From positions 144,501 to 208,500 of the forward strand of contig JACEFZ010003493.1 in assembly GCA_014155875.1 (NCBI GenBank): 64,000 bases of DNA, given 5' to 3'. Shown here piece by piece: positions 32,249 through 43,036 of the stretch (position 1 is the first letter of the stretch; every line of letters starts with the position of its first letter). Both the position numbers and the translations under genes were made by a program. Source of the stretch: Cepaea nemoralis (lineage: Eukaryota > Mollusca > Gastropoda > Stylommatophora > Helicidae). The notes below the pieces were generated by a model. It saw only the letters and a program-made list of their open reading frames with translations. It searched no databases and was not told the DNA's origin.

Positions 32249-34202
32249 CGCTAGTCGTCATTTGCGTCACGTCGATTTGCGTTTTTTCGTGTGCGCGGGC
32301 GATCATCCATTCACAATTGCGAGCGCTAACAAGACAAGTCACCTGAACATGTCAAGAAGCCTGATACGGGGGAATATACCACGTTGCAAGAACACCAAAA
32401 GACACGTGGCAACCAAGATGTGCAACGTGAGAGCCGACAAGAAGACGAGCGGAGAGACTCTACCTGCGAGCTGCAGCAAACAAGAACCTCAAGCAACCTC
32501 TAACGAAGCTACCACGAGGAAGGACGACGACAACCCACCACAAACAAGAGCCAAACCTACTGAGAAGCAGAGGGAGGAGAAAGATACCAGAATCAGAAAC
32601 ATCGACTCGCCGACAAGCAAGTGGGTTGTCAAGCGTATCCAAGTGGAGCTATCAGACGAAGAAACACTGAAGCAGCTTCGAGAAGAGAATCTCTACATCC
32701 GATTCTTGAAGGCGGAGCGGCTCCTCACCTACTCCAAGATTCCTACAACCTTGGCTGTGGTGACGACAGAGGGCAGCGAGATGCCGACCACAGTATCAAT
32801 CAACAAGAAAATACAACAGCGGAGAGATTCATCACAAGAGTCAATCAATGTTCAAGATGCCAGAGGGCCGGCCACAGCAGAGCAGCATGTCGCAGTAAGA
32901 CGGAAATCTGCCGGTACTGCGCCGATCACCACGCCTTCAAGGAGTGTCCGCTGGCTAAGCTGGACACGGACTTCCGAGCACCCAACAACAAAAGAAAGTG
33001 CGCCAACTGCCTGGGCAAGCATGGAGGAAGATACTAGGGCTGTCCGTACCTTCAAAGACACAGAGACGTCTTAAAGTTCGCCATCACCACAAAGACTCCA
33101 TATAAGGACGCAATGCGGAGGTGGGAGACAGCCATGGGCATCTCACAAGCGGAAAAAGCTCAACTGCAAGACCAGATAGATGAGCTAAAGAAACAAATCA
33201 AGCTGCTTCAAACACCGGCACCGACCAGCGACAATGAAAAGCTGCTTGCTGAAATAAAGGAGATCCAGCAAAACATCAAGCAAGAAGTGGAACATATGGC
33301 ACAGATAAAGAAGGAGAACGAAGAAATCCTACAAACCATTAAATCAGAGAGAGAACTACAGAAAGCTGAAATGGAACTGTTCCAAAACAAACCAATAGAA
33401 GCCATTCAAGAAATTACAGAGAAACCGCAAGATGAAAACCAAGAGACCGAGCCTGAAACACAAGTGAAAGCCAGCAGCCCAACCACGACGCCCGAGACAT
33501 TCAAAGGGAAGCCAATATCACGCCAGACATCTGAAGAAAACCGAGATGAGCATATGACGACGGCATAGTGGACGCCCCGTTACCGCCAGTATTTACCGAT
33601 GAACTCGCAGAGATAAAGCGGATACACTAACTCAAGTGCGAGGAATAAAGAAGGCGCATGGAAGAAAAAGAAAAGAAGTACAAGAAACTCAAGGCGAAAC
33701 CAATGCCCTGCCGTACCGCTGAAGAACCAGATTTATGGCAGGATGACGAACACCCATGGCAATACTATATAGATGACGGAGAGATCGTCCCATGGCTGAC
33801 CACGGAGGAAGCAATCGAAAGACAGCAAGAACTTAAACGCGAAAGTGAAAAAAAAAGGCGCAGGGAGGCAAATCACATCGAAAAGCTTCTACAGGCAATA
33901 CACAAAAATGGAAGCACAATACCAAATGAAAAGTCCTTATAAGGACTACAACCAGTCACGCCAGACGAGCTAGGAGCCTTCACTAACAAAAGAAACCACC
34001 AGCGGAGACGCGAACAAAGGACAGCAGCTGACGTCACAGACTAAAACGTTTACATAACCAGTCCGAGAAAGGACTTACTCGTAAAGGCGCACAAGACCAG
34101 AAACAGGGTCCCACAAAAACAACGGATCTCAACAATAACCAAAGCTGAAGAGGCAGGTTAGACGAGACCGTATTTGGAATTTTTTTTTCGAGAATTGGAA
34201 TT
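32249..34202 (+). mobile_element. ORF1-only non-LTR element with 11-bp TSD, copy 1
   Basis: Perfect GGAAAAATCGG at 32238-32248 and 34203-34213 bounds 1954 bp. Content: a leader of about 100 bp, a gag-like ORF1 with zinc knuckles (broken in this copy), about 260 bp of 3' UTR and a tail of GGAATT-type repeats. There is no endonuclease or RT and no room for one. The second copy (48715-50068) has the same ORF1-to-tail structure, so the missing pol is a family property, as in HeT-A or mammalian HAL1. It must use another element's enzymes. Confidence 0.88.
32349..33942 (+). pseudogene. gag-like ORF1 with three zinc knuckles and coiled coil, broken
   Basis: First ATG 32349 (MSRSLIRGNIPRCK). A basic, disordered N-terminus leads to a folded block KWVVKRIQVELSDEETLKQL and FLKAERLLTYSKIPTTL, like the region before the knuckles in I/Jockey ORF1 proteins. 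After a frameshift near 32840 come CX2CX4HX4C (CSRCQRAGHSRAAC), a second knuckle (CRYCADHHAFKEC) and a third (CANCLGKH..) cut by TAG at 33035-33037. The frame then resumes with a coiled coil (about 33150-33400, EKLLAEIKEIQQNIKQEVEH) and, after more lesions, a C-terminal block with YYIDDGEIVPWLTTEEAIER. Its likely role is RNA packaging. The long region after the knuckles is unusual for this ORF1 class. Confidence 0.82.
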
Positions 34203-34241
34203 GGAAAAATCGGTTCCTCTCACCACAATACTCCCAGCAAG

Positions 34242-34640
34242 TTTAGTTTAGTTTGGTTTAGTCGACGGTTCAACATCACGGGTGTAACCCATAAGTGCTC
34301 CGTTCGTCTCCTAACTCAAGCCTGAGTCCGGAGAATCTCAGCTCAGTGCACGAACTCCGTAGCACCAGCGAGGATCCTGAAATACTTTGGGTAGATTTTT
34401 AACTCGAAATATTGCCCGGGCAGTGCCGTTAGGCTACTCTTTTTCGATTTTCAACTGCCAAGGGATTTTTTACGTGCGGAACAATACACACAGGCGTCTG
34501 ATCTCACTAACCAGAGACCCGGGGGAATTTTTGTTGCTAGAAGTCCACGTGAAAAAATCCCGCCCCTTACCGGGGCTTGAACCCGGGACCTCCAGCACTC
34601 GAGGCGGACATCATACCTCAAGACCACTCAGCGCCACCCC
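34242..34640 (-). mobile_element. SINE B, reverse copy
   Basis: (TTTAG)n at the left is the inverse of the CTAAA tail. It has the GCTACGGAGTTCGTGC core (reverse strand, near 34340) and a head near 34570-34630 with B-box GGTTCAAGCCC. A run of C follows the head. AGCAAG at 34236-34241 and 34663-34668 may be a short TSD that includes the C-run. Confidence 0.85.
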
Positions 34641-34669
34641 CCCCCCCCCCCCCCCCCAACATAGCAAGA

Positions 34670-35469
34670 TAGGCGCCCATGCCTATAGTGGGATCAAGTA
34701 GATTTTAAATAGGCGCTAAAGTCAGGCGCTAAAAACAATATGTGAAGATACTGAAAGAATATGGTGAGAGACGCAGATTCCTGCAGTGTGAGAGAGTCAG
34801 CACTTGGGTAGCTAAGGCTACTCTGGGTTCATGTTGATACCTGCATTTCTTGCTTTCAGCTCTCGCCTACATTTTCCAGCTGGTTTCTAGTAGTTCCTGT
34901 TAGTTTCTGTTAGTGTCTAGTAGTGTCACAGTGCTTAGATGTTGTTTATTAGAATTAATCTATATAAATTAATTGCCTTTAGAAATTTTATAAATAAAAG
35001 TATGTGTATTATTCTTGCTTTGTTGTTTAGTTTGTAAGTTCTCTTTATGCATTCATTGTTGCTGGAGCAGCCTTTAGGGTAATCCTTTTTTCTGGAGTTG
35101 GAGACAATATTACCTGTCAGCCAAGATCCTGGGTTTTCTTTTGACTTATTTTATACCTTTTTCTTGCGAGTCGGGGCGGTGAGAGGTTCTGTTCTTTCTT
35201 CTTTTTATTATTTTGCTTCTTTGGCCCTGCGCGCACTTTTCCTCGGATCACCGTTGTTTTCTCCCTCACCTTCATATATTTTGCTGTATTATTACTTGTT
35301 GTCCAGCTGTTTACACTTTGCACATAATTTTTCTGTTGTTTCCTGCCTCTTTATACTACTATTCCCCCCTACGAAAGGCTAATTGCTCTATTCCACCTCT
35401 TGTATTTATTGCGTCTAAATTTCATGTTTCTTGTCCTTATAGTTTTGTTGAATGATCTTGTAACCGTTT
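34670..35469. other. Unassigned A-T-rich sequence
   Basis: Nothing recognisable; short frames here have no family resemblance. Confidence 0.4.
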
Positions 35470-35720
35470 AAGTAGTTGCATATCCTTTACAGGACGTCAT
35501 AGTCAACCCCAATATTGTTTTTGGCTATTTGTGATTAACTTATCTCGTTTAAGTCCAATAGTTTGCTATTGCTTTCTGAACAATCGAAGCCCATATCATT
35601 GTGTGAAAATCAGCACAAGCTGTCTCTGTCCAAATCACCAGCAGCTGTCTTTCGAAATGACTTCCGTAACCCCGTCGCCATAGCGCCGATCGCATCTGTC
35701 CAGCGCGTGTTTCCTTCTCT
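35470..35720 (-). mobile_element. SINE A, reverse copy
   Basis: GCATATCCTTTACAGGACGT, AGTCAACCCCAATATT and AATAGTTTGCTATTGCTTTC match the family. The head region is diverged. Confidence 0.7.
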
Positions 35721-35754
35721 GCCCATCATATTCTAAACATCCTTCCCAAACATC

Positions 35755-36340
35755 CACATCACCACAGCTTCCAGCTTCTTCACCCATCCATCACCCATTC
35801 TTCAAACTCACCGCTACTTTACGTCCCCACATCACCACTGCTTCCAGTTTCTTCACCCATCCATCCACCATTCTTCAAACTCACCGCTACTTTACGTTCC
35901 CCTAAACCACTGCTTCCAGTTTCTTCACCCACCCATCACCGATACTTCAACCTCACCGCTACTTGACGTCCCCACATCACCACAGCTTCCAGTTTCTTCA
36001 CCCATCCATCCACCATTCTTCAAACTCACCGCTACTTTACGTTCCCCTAAACCACTGCTTCCAGTTTCTTCACCCACCCATCACCGATACTTCAACCTCA
36101 CCGCTACTTTACGTCCCCACATCACCACAGCTTCCAGTTTCTTCACTCATTCATCACCGATACTTCAACCTCACCGCCACTTTACGTCCCCACATCACCA
36201 CAGCTTCCAGCTTCTTCACCCACCCATCACCGATACTTCAACCTCACCGCTACTTTACGTCCAAACATCACCACAGCTTCCAGTTTCTTCACCCATCCAT
36301 CCACCATTCTTCAAACTCACCGCTACTTTACGTTCTCGCA
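35755..36340. repeat. 73-bp minisatellite
   Basis: About eight units with 72-73-bp spacing around CTTCCAGTTTCTTCACCCAT, TCAACCTCACCGCTACTTTA and CGTCCCCACATCACCAC. The open frames across it are artefacts. Confidence 0.93.
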
Positions 36341-36929
36341 TCACTGCAGACATCTCCATCTATCAACACATCACCCCAATGAAAATGGCGCTCTCTGCAG
36401 CTGTCTGCAAAATCCCCAGGTTTGACAAATCGTGTCTACAAAAACAAGGTTTCTCTAAGGGGAATAAACCCGATGCTGCGATGCGGATTAAAATGATAGC
36501 TTTCTAAGACCAGACTTCCGACAGCTTTGAGGAAACAGACAGTTTGAAAATTTGTTGTCCATTTTAACCCATTCCTCACTCTGATGGGAAAACGTGTTTT
36601 TCACTTTTACAGTCGGGTAATTTAAATTCGCTAATGGTTGCAGGATTTCAAATACAAATGTTATAGAACATTATGTACATTCCCTATATAAAACGTACAA
36701 TACGTCTTTGTTAGGGAAAGAATACATATACATTTCGGCTAAGGCCCACGCTTGTCGATCGTGGCAACGTAGAAAGAGTCCCAGGTTTGGCAATGTAACC
36801 TCGCCTCGATTATTTGGGAAACACTAGTTTCCAGTATGTAATAAAGATGTTGAACGCCTGCATGGTTTAGCACATCGTAAATACTTAATTGCATATAGTA
36901 AATACTTACGTACACGCAGTACACATATA
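36341..36929. other. Unassigned sequence
   Basis: No gene, array or family match found. Confidence 0.4.
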
Positions 36930-37377
36930 CCGGGTGTTTGTAAAGACTCAATACACTTTGTATGTAGAACACATTTGAAAAATGAAGTACATGATGTCAT
37001 CAAAATTCTTTCTGCCGTTGATATACCATCCTGTTATGAGTGCAAAGAATTATGCCAACAGACGACAGCCATTCGCTGCACGTCGCTTCACTATGGACTG
37101 TGGAGCACATGTTTTGATAACATCATGTTCTACATACAAAGTTCCTCCGAAGTCGGAGAGTGTTTGCCAGTACGGCGAGGAATCACCAGTCTGCACACCA
37201 ATAAGCTAGACATGGGACAACGGATGCTCACGCAAACCTCAGGTCCTGTATGACATCACACTGATGTTGGACAATAGGATGCCTTCATCCGACATACAGG
37301 ACTTCGCGTTGGAGCTCAAGCCAACGAACACAAGCAAGTACATACAAAGTGTAGTGAGACTTTACAAACACCCGGTT
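36930..37377. mobile_element. TIR-bounded element carrying a repeat K copy
   Basis: ACCGGGTGTTTGTAAAG-CTC near 36930 and its inverse near 37377 form inverted termini of about 38 bp that extend through TACACTTTGTATGTA. Possible 3-bp TSD TAT. Inside, about 37120-37336 is a sense copy of repeat K ending (CAAG)2 directly before the right terminus; the other K copy is at 51151-51489. The superfamily is not clear. Confidence 0.65.
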
Positions 37378-38090
37378 ATGGGCCGTTCTTACAAACAAAA
37401 CAAAACATACCCAGAAACATGGAACTGCTAAGGGTCTGTAAAGTACAATGAATGAATCACACCCCCCCCCCCCCCCAAAAAAAAAAGAAGAGAGAGAGAG
37501 AGCTTTTCTAGAATACGATCACAAGTAATGACATGGAGGCTGCTGCTAAAGCCGTCAGGACAGAATAAACAAACAGAATTGATCCAACTACATGATGAAA
37601 CAACACAACATGAAAATATAAATATAAAAGTGACTTATCTGTATCCTTCTTGTGTGCTGGATACGTCACTTAAAGGATCAGCGTGTAGAATTACAATGAA
37701 TGAATTCACTGTGAAGTGTTAGGACCGCCACATATTGTAGGCCTGAATGCGCAAACTTTCCCTCACTTAGCGAACGACGAACACAGGCATTGAATCGTCA
37801 AGCCTTTATCGGCGCAATCTCCTAACGGTTCCGCCAACTCGCCCGCTTACTCCCTTAGATACAAACCCTTATTCGGGGTCAAGCAACCTCAGCGGCAACG
37901 CATGGACATCAAGAGTTGAAACTTAGTCTTCCACAGAATTCCCAACCAAACTTCTAACCCACCGTCTGTAAATAAGTACGTGCAGACTGCATGTAAAAAT
38001 TCTTTCTACACCCTTTTTATTTTCTATATGTAAATAAGAATAGTCTATCAACCAGAGAGACGAATGGAGACGGATTGTATCTGCAGCAAA
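37378..38090. other. Unassigned sequence
   Basis: Contains a C-run and A-run near 37461-37490. No coding signal recognised. Confidence 0.4.
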
Positions 38091-38111
38091 GAACCTCAAT
38101 GGCTCGGAACG

Positions 38112-38144
38112 CTGAAGAAGAAGAAGAAGAAGAAGAAGAAGAAG

Positions 38145-38175
<31 letters not shown>

Positions 38176-38190
38176 GGAAGAAGAAGAAAT
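38112..38190. repeat. (GAA)n microsatellite
   Basis: About 20 GAA/AAG triplets, preceded by GGAACGCTGAAGAAG, which resembles the tail of repeat F (GGATGAACGCAGAAGAAG). It may have grown from such a tail. Confidence 0.85.
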
Positions 38191-38224
38191 AAGAATAGTC
38201 TAGGTGCGCGCTGGCGAAATCTTA

Positions 38225-38475
38225 ACACGATTACTCTAATATTGTCACGAGCACGGTAGGACGAGAGTTCGACTTATGTCTGTGTTGGTTCGGGCGGGCT
38301 CTTTTCGCAGAGCAGCCTGTTGAAGGCGTCGCAACGGGCACTCGTTCCGTAGCTGCAGTGATGACCACCAGGTCTTCGATAAAATTGCGCGCGTCAACTA
38401 ATGACGACGTGCGGAAACGCATCCGCGACCTTCAGAGCTCCACGCAAACGTCTTGGCCACTCAGCCACGGAGGTC
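38225..38475 (-). mobile_element. Putative tRNA-derived SINE
   Basis: The reverse strand near 38460 reads GACCTCCGTGGCTGAGTGGC with an A-box-like TGGCTGAGTGG, as in tRNA-Ser/Leu-derived heads. Single copy in the window, so boundaries are uncertain. Confidence 0.4.
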
Positions 38476-38499
38476 CCTTCCAGCCACCAAAGTGTAATA

Positions 38500-38757
38500 C
38501 TACAATATAGAAAAGTAATACTACAATACAGAAACGTTATACTTCAATATATAAAATGCATAGATATGTGTAGAAAATACGGAGACATAACGAGATGATA
38601 CGTTCACATAGAAAATGTATGGGTACGGACAGAAATACACAAATAAAACTTGTTTGCAGTGAGATATAGAGACAGATAATACTTCACTACATATAGGAAA
38701 TACTTAGGTGCAAATAGAAAATACTTAGACATAGAGAAATACTTAGACAAAGATATA
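38500..38757. repeat. Diverged short tandem array
   Basis: Units near 16-20 bp around AATACTTAGACATAGAGA and AATACTACAATACAGAAA, related to the array at 39655-39830. The mariner-related block 38758-39336 seems inserted within this array. Confidence 0.7.
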
Positions 38758-39336
38758 CGAGGGTAAGTTAATAAGTAACTCACAAATGGCTGTAGAAAAA
38801 TAACTAAAGATGATTATGACTTGAAACCAGTTTATTTGTATACATACATTTTCCCTTTATTTCTCAACATAATTCCACCAACATTGATGCACTTATCCCA
38901 TCGTTTTATAAGTCCTCCCAAACTGGCTGCATAGAACTGCGTGCTTTGTTTTCTAAACCACGTTTTCACTTCACATTCAATTTCGGCGTCATTCGCGAAA
39001 TGTCTCCCGCCAAGGTGGGTTTCCTGTTTATACTGACAAATGCTTGCCCCATAAAGCGGTGCATAGAGATGCGGGTAGAAAAACGTTACGAGGGCCAGTC
39101 AATAAGTAAGTCACACAGTCTGTGGAATGGCTGGTATATGAAAACAGGGCACGCAGTTCTATGTAGCCGGTTTGGGAGGACTGATAAAACGATGGGATAA
39201 GTGCATCAATGTTGGTGGAAATTATGTTGAGAAATAAAGGGACAGTGTATGTACAAAAATAAACTGGTTTCAAGTTGTTATCATCTTTAGTTATTTTTCT
39301 ACAGCCATTTGTGACTTGCTTATTAACTTACCCTCG
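38758..39336. mobile_element. Folded, nested mariner derivatives
   Basis: TA at 38756-38757 and 39337-39338. The outer ends CGAGGGTAAGTTAATAAGTA and the inverse at 39336 start two inverted arms of about 190-250 bp, each a mariner 3' end with the last transposase codons. An internal second terminus (ACGAGGGCCAGTCAATAAGT) near 39090 marks a deletion derivative of about 245 bp in + orientation joined to a reversed, truncated mariner. No complete transposase. Confidence 0.8.
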
Positions 39337-39344
39337 TACGTAGG

Positions 39345-39655
39345 TCGCCCTGCGGAAAGAGACGGAGCCATGTGGGCTAAAACTCGTGTCAATGAAGTAT
39401 TTCGGGTGACTGCTGATTCCATCGACGCCGATGAACTGTATTTTTCGTGGAGGACTTTTTTGTAGGCATTCTGGCGGTGGCATTATGCACAGCGTACCTG
39501 TGCGGGATGTTTGCTTGCCGAGATTCCTGTCTGTTCCACTTTTCACATTGGATAGTCAGGAGCATTTTGTGCGATATTCACTGGTACAGGAACGGAGCAT
39601 AATGGGGACGACCTGTTGCCGTGAACTTGGAACCGCGACTAACTAACTAACTATA
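39345..39655 (+). mobile_element. Repeat L with (CTAA)n tail, copy 2
   Basis: Homologous to 3505-3790 and ends GAACTTGGAACCGCGA(CTAA)n at 39635-39652. The tail is the same tetranucleotide as in the I-like LINE. Confidence 0.65.
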
Positions 39656-39830
39656 CTTAGGCAGAACAATATAGACACAGAGACATATTTAAGATATATA
39701 GAAATACTTAGACACAGAGAAATACTTAGACACAGAGAAATACTTAGACACAGAGAAATGCTTAGACATAGCGATATACTTAGACACAGAGAAATATTTA
39801 GACATAGAGAAATACTTAGGTGCAGATAGG
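39655..39830. repeat. 18-bp minisatellite
   Basis: About eight to nine units of ACTTAGACACAGAGAAAT. Confidence 0.93.
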
Positions 39831-39861
39831 AAATAGCGAATGTACCAACAGGATATTTTAA

Positions 39862-40110
39862 AAAAAAAGTGACATGTCCTGTAGAGGACGTTACGGTCCA
39901 CCCCAGAATGTATTGGCTGTTTATAATTTACCAGGCAATTTTCGATAGTTTACCATTCCTTTCTGAATGACCGACGCTCAATCCGTCAAAGTCAACGCAA
40001 ATCGGTTTGCTTTCAAATCGCCCGCAGCTGATTTGAATGTCTTAACTCGCTATAACGGAGAGTGATGAAACAGCGCGTCTCACTACCCTCTAAGCCACAG
40101 CGACCGCTAA
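39862..40110 (-). mobile_element. SINE A, reverse copy
   Basis: ACATGTCCTGTAGAGGACGT, CACCCCAGAATGTATTGGCT and GATAGTTTACCATTCCTTTC. An A-run on the left is in the wrong strand for a family poly(A) tail. Confidence 0.65.
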
Positions 40111-40116
40111 CAGAAT

Positions 40117-40290
40117 ATAAATGTTGCATGACCTTGGCAGGGCGTCACCATCAACCCCAACACCAAGGTTGATGTACTAGGGCTAGGCAACTGTACGTTC
40201 AGTAGTTTGCCATTGCTTTCAGAACGAGAAATCTACGATGAAGTCCAACTGACCGGTGTAGGGGAATTAACTCCGCATCCTTCCGGGATG
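40117..40290 (-). mobile_element. SINE A/D-like fragments
   Basis: GCAGGGCGTCACCATCAACC and TACGTTCAGTAGTTTGCCAT are SINE A. From 40230 the text GTCCAACTGACCGGTGTAGG resembles SINE D, suggesting one inserted next to the other. Confidence 0.55.
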
Positions 40291-40440
40291 GTTAACCCGG
40301 TCAACAAATGCCCACAGAAGTCGGATGTGTCGGCCTATCGGCGCAAGAACGCAGCTTTGCTGTAAACAGGCACAACGCAATCACATCCGAAAAAGAAAAA
40401 AAAAAACTATTGATGAACGCAGAAGAAGAAGAAGAAGAAG
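40268..40440 (-). mobile_element. Repeat F with (GAA)n tail
   Basis: Written on the + strand it reads GGTTAACCCGGTCAACAAAT, AGAAGTCGGATGTGTCGGCC, CGCAAGAACGCAGC, CACAACGCAATCACATCC and ends GATGAACGC(AGA)n. It is the inverse of the unit at 5236-5450 and 63640-63785; here strand is given relative to those. Confidence 0.7.
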
Positions 40441-40534
40441 AACTCCGCATCCCGCGGTCAAAGCACCGAAAGCTTAAGCTCAAGTACATTTAGACCAAGC
40501 ACACTTATAAGAAGACATGGACATACGTTTTAAA

Positions 40535-40795
40535 ACATGGTGGCATGTCCTTCACATGAGGTCGCGTTCAACCCCAGCATATCTTGGCTGTTTGTGATTT
40601 ATTAGGCAATGTTTATGTCCAGTAGTTTGCAATTCCTTTCTGAACCGCCGACGCTCATACCATAAAAAGCAACGCAAGACCGGGTTTTTGTTTTTCAAAT
40701 CACCCGCGCTGATTGTGAAACTTCGAATCAGTATGCCGGGGAATTGTGAAAGACGTTCACTGCCGTTAAGCCATTGCGCTGGCTTACGTACAGAC
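40535..40795 (-). mobile_element. SINE A, reverse copy
   Basis: GGCATGTCCTTCACATGAGG, CAACCCCAGCATATCTTGGC and TCCAGTAGTTTGCAATTCCT. The body shares the CCGACGCTCA...AAAGCAACGCAA block with 39862-40110, so these two form a subfamily. Confidence 0.7.
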
Positions 40796-40799
40796 AAAA

Positions 40800-41683
40800 T
40801 ACTTATTACCTATTGAAAACTGCACGTGCGAAAACAAACGATAAATAGAGTAACAAAATCAACGCCTGTTGAGTTTCCGCGTACATAATGAATCACAGAA
40901 AATTGTGTTTTGTTGAAGACACTGTTCCCAGTATAATATGTTGCCAGGGATAGAATGAAGGAACCAGTTTTCTTCCTCTCTGAAATCCCTGTCATTTCCA
41001 CGCGTCCCGGGCACCCAGTCTAGTGTACATGACTTTCGCGCTAGAGCGCATCCGAAAGCCGACAAAATCGGGATTCATAAAAGGGGAGATAATACTGGAG
41101 CCTGTGCTTAAGGAAACATTGATTTCTGCCTTTCAAATTGTTGCCCGTCTGGCCTGGCCTGTCCTTTCCGGACATTTCTGCTTGATACAAGCCAGCCACT
41201 TGACACATTCATCTTGACGACCAATCGCTCGACCCGGGCAGCCCAGCTACATAAAGTATTATAACAGTTTTGCGGAGAAAATAATAGGATAACACAGGGA
41301 GATCCCCCACATTCCGGAAAGTCAGGGGATGTAATACTTAATGGACTTTTCATGGCAATGTACTTTCTATTTATTGAAATCGGGTGAGATTGTGTGTTTT
41401 GTAAAGGCGGGTATTCCCTGGTCTTGTAACTATCTAGTTGATTATTGTTTCTAAGCGTTACATTCCTTCTACTAGTGTCCGGCTTTTGAACGTATATCTT
41501 TCATATTGAAGATCATCCCAAGAGTTAAACTCTCCTTGCTGATGGCCATTTCTTAGAATTATATTCTGATGAAGTAGGGTGATTTTGTGGGTTATATTCT
41601 CATTTTTTCCCTGTCCTATTTACAGGAAATTGCGCGACACGGCCTGCTGCCAAATCGGTTGTAGGTGGCAATTTCTTTGGCTT
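40800..41683. other. Unassigned, right part a decayed array
   Basis: From about 41420, phrases such as GGCCATTTCTTAGAATTATA and GGGTTATATTCTCATTT recur. They resemble the degenerate array at 47670-48010. Confidence 0.4.
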
Positions 41684-41694
41684 ATATCTTAACG

Positions 41695-41940
41695 GCCGGT
41701 CTCTCTGGCCGAGGGGTTACAACACTTTCTCCATAATCCCGTTTATCACGCAGTCTCGTAGCGGGCGAGAGCTGGGAGCGGTTCGACCCCCGCTGGTGAC
41801 TTGCGGGATAACTGAGCCGACCGCTCAGAAAGCAATGGCAAACTACTGAGTGTAATCTTGCCAAGAAATCAACAGACAGCTGAAAGATGCTGCTGTTGAC
41901 AGCGATGTCCTGTAAAGGATATGCGAATAAAAACAAAAAA
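41695..41940 (+). mobile_element. SINE A, best full-length copy with 11-bp TSD
   Basis: Perfect ATATCTTAACG at 41684-41694 and 41941-41951. The head GCCGGTCTCTCTGGCCGAGG + GGTTA carries the A-box and GGTTCGACCC the B-box, so the 5' end is tRNA-derived. The conserved body holds CGCTCAGAAAGCAATGGCAA, then GAAAGATGCTGCTGTTGACA and GATGTCCTGTAAAGGATATG, followed by an A-rich tail. Confidence 0.9.
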
Positions 41941-42599
41941 ATATCTTAACGAATGACAGTCATTTCGAGTTACTAAAATCTAATAAACTATGGTTATTTC
42001 TAGCGGGTTATATTTGTGGTAAAGTAGATTCAGAACAGGGAAATAGATATCCCTATTTGATGAGATCAACTACTACAGACAACCAGAAATGGCTTGTAAG
42101 ACTCCCTAGGGGTGGAGACAGTTCATAGGCTGAATTCCTAATAGATATAAAGAAATGTTTTCCAGTAGATGGTCAGGAGAGCCAGGAAAGTCATCGCACT
42201 TCAGAGAGAAGAAAACTCACTCTTAGGTATCTGAAGACGTATATTTGTCCTGCCACATACTGCTCTGGAGATGCTTCATTTTATATAATAATATCACAAT
42301 TATACAATGAAACAAGATACAAGTCAACAAGAAAAGAGAATACTCCTAGGATATAAATTATGATATTATAATGGGATAACATGGGGGAGAGGGTGTTCAA
42401 CTGGCATATTAAAAATATACACACCTCAAAAATAACACACAAATAAAAGACATAATACGACCACTAATTATCTCCAGTGTTTAGTTAACCTGTTTCTGTG
42501 TCCTCACAATGAGTACTTAAATTAACACTGTTCAAATTGTTCATGAGTGCACAGAAAATATAAGACTACAGAGTCCATTAAATCTCCACGAAATGTATT

Positions 42600-42790
42600 A
42601 AAACGGTTCATGTGGTCTACACAGACTATCTTGAAAATGTTCATAAGGTTACACAACCTATCTTGAAAATGCCCGTAAGGTCTATAAACCTCTTAACAAT
42701 GTCCATAAGGTCTACACAACCTCTTTAAAATGTCCATAAGATCTACACAACCTGTCTTTAAAAATATCCATAAGGTCAGGATCCTAAAGT
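42600..42790. repeat. 33-bp minisatellite
   Basis: About five to six units of CTTGAAAATGTCCATAAGGT + CTACACAACCT. Confidence 0.88.
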
Positions 42791-43036
42791 TGTGGGTAAT
42801 CTTGTTGGTATTGCTTTTGGCCATGGTATCAGATATGAAAATCATAAAATGCTTAGCTGAATTCCGCAGGGCTGGGGATGATTTGTAATCGGCGGAGTCA
42901 ATGATGTTCAATGGGATTTTTTCTTCCAGCAGTAGCAAGGCAATCTCCTCATCTTTCATCGATGATTTTGACCATCCTGATTACATTATTCAGAATTCTA
43001 CTCCAGTGTCAGCCAAAAAGACCACAATTCCCTGTT

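Noticed and set aside
32262..32349. Use of 32262 as ORF1 start
   Set aside because: The codon there is TTG; the first ATG in frame is 32349.
35963..36382. 139-codon frame rich in His, Pro and Ser
   Set aside because: 73-bp minisatellite; no domain.
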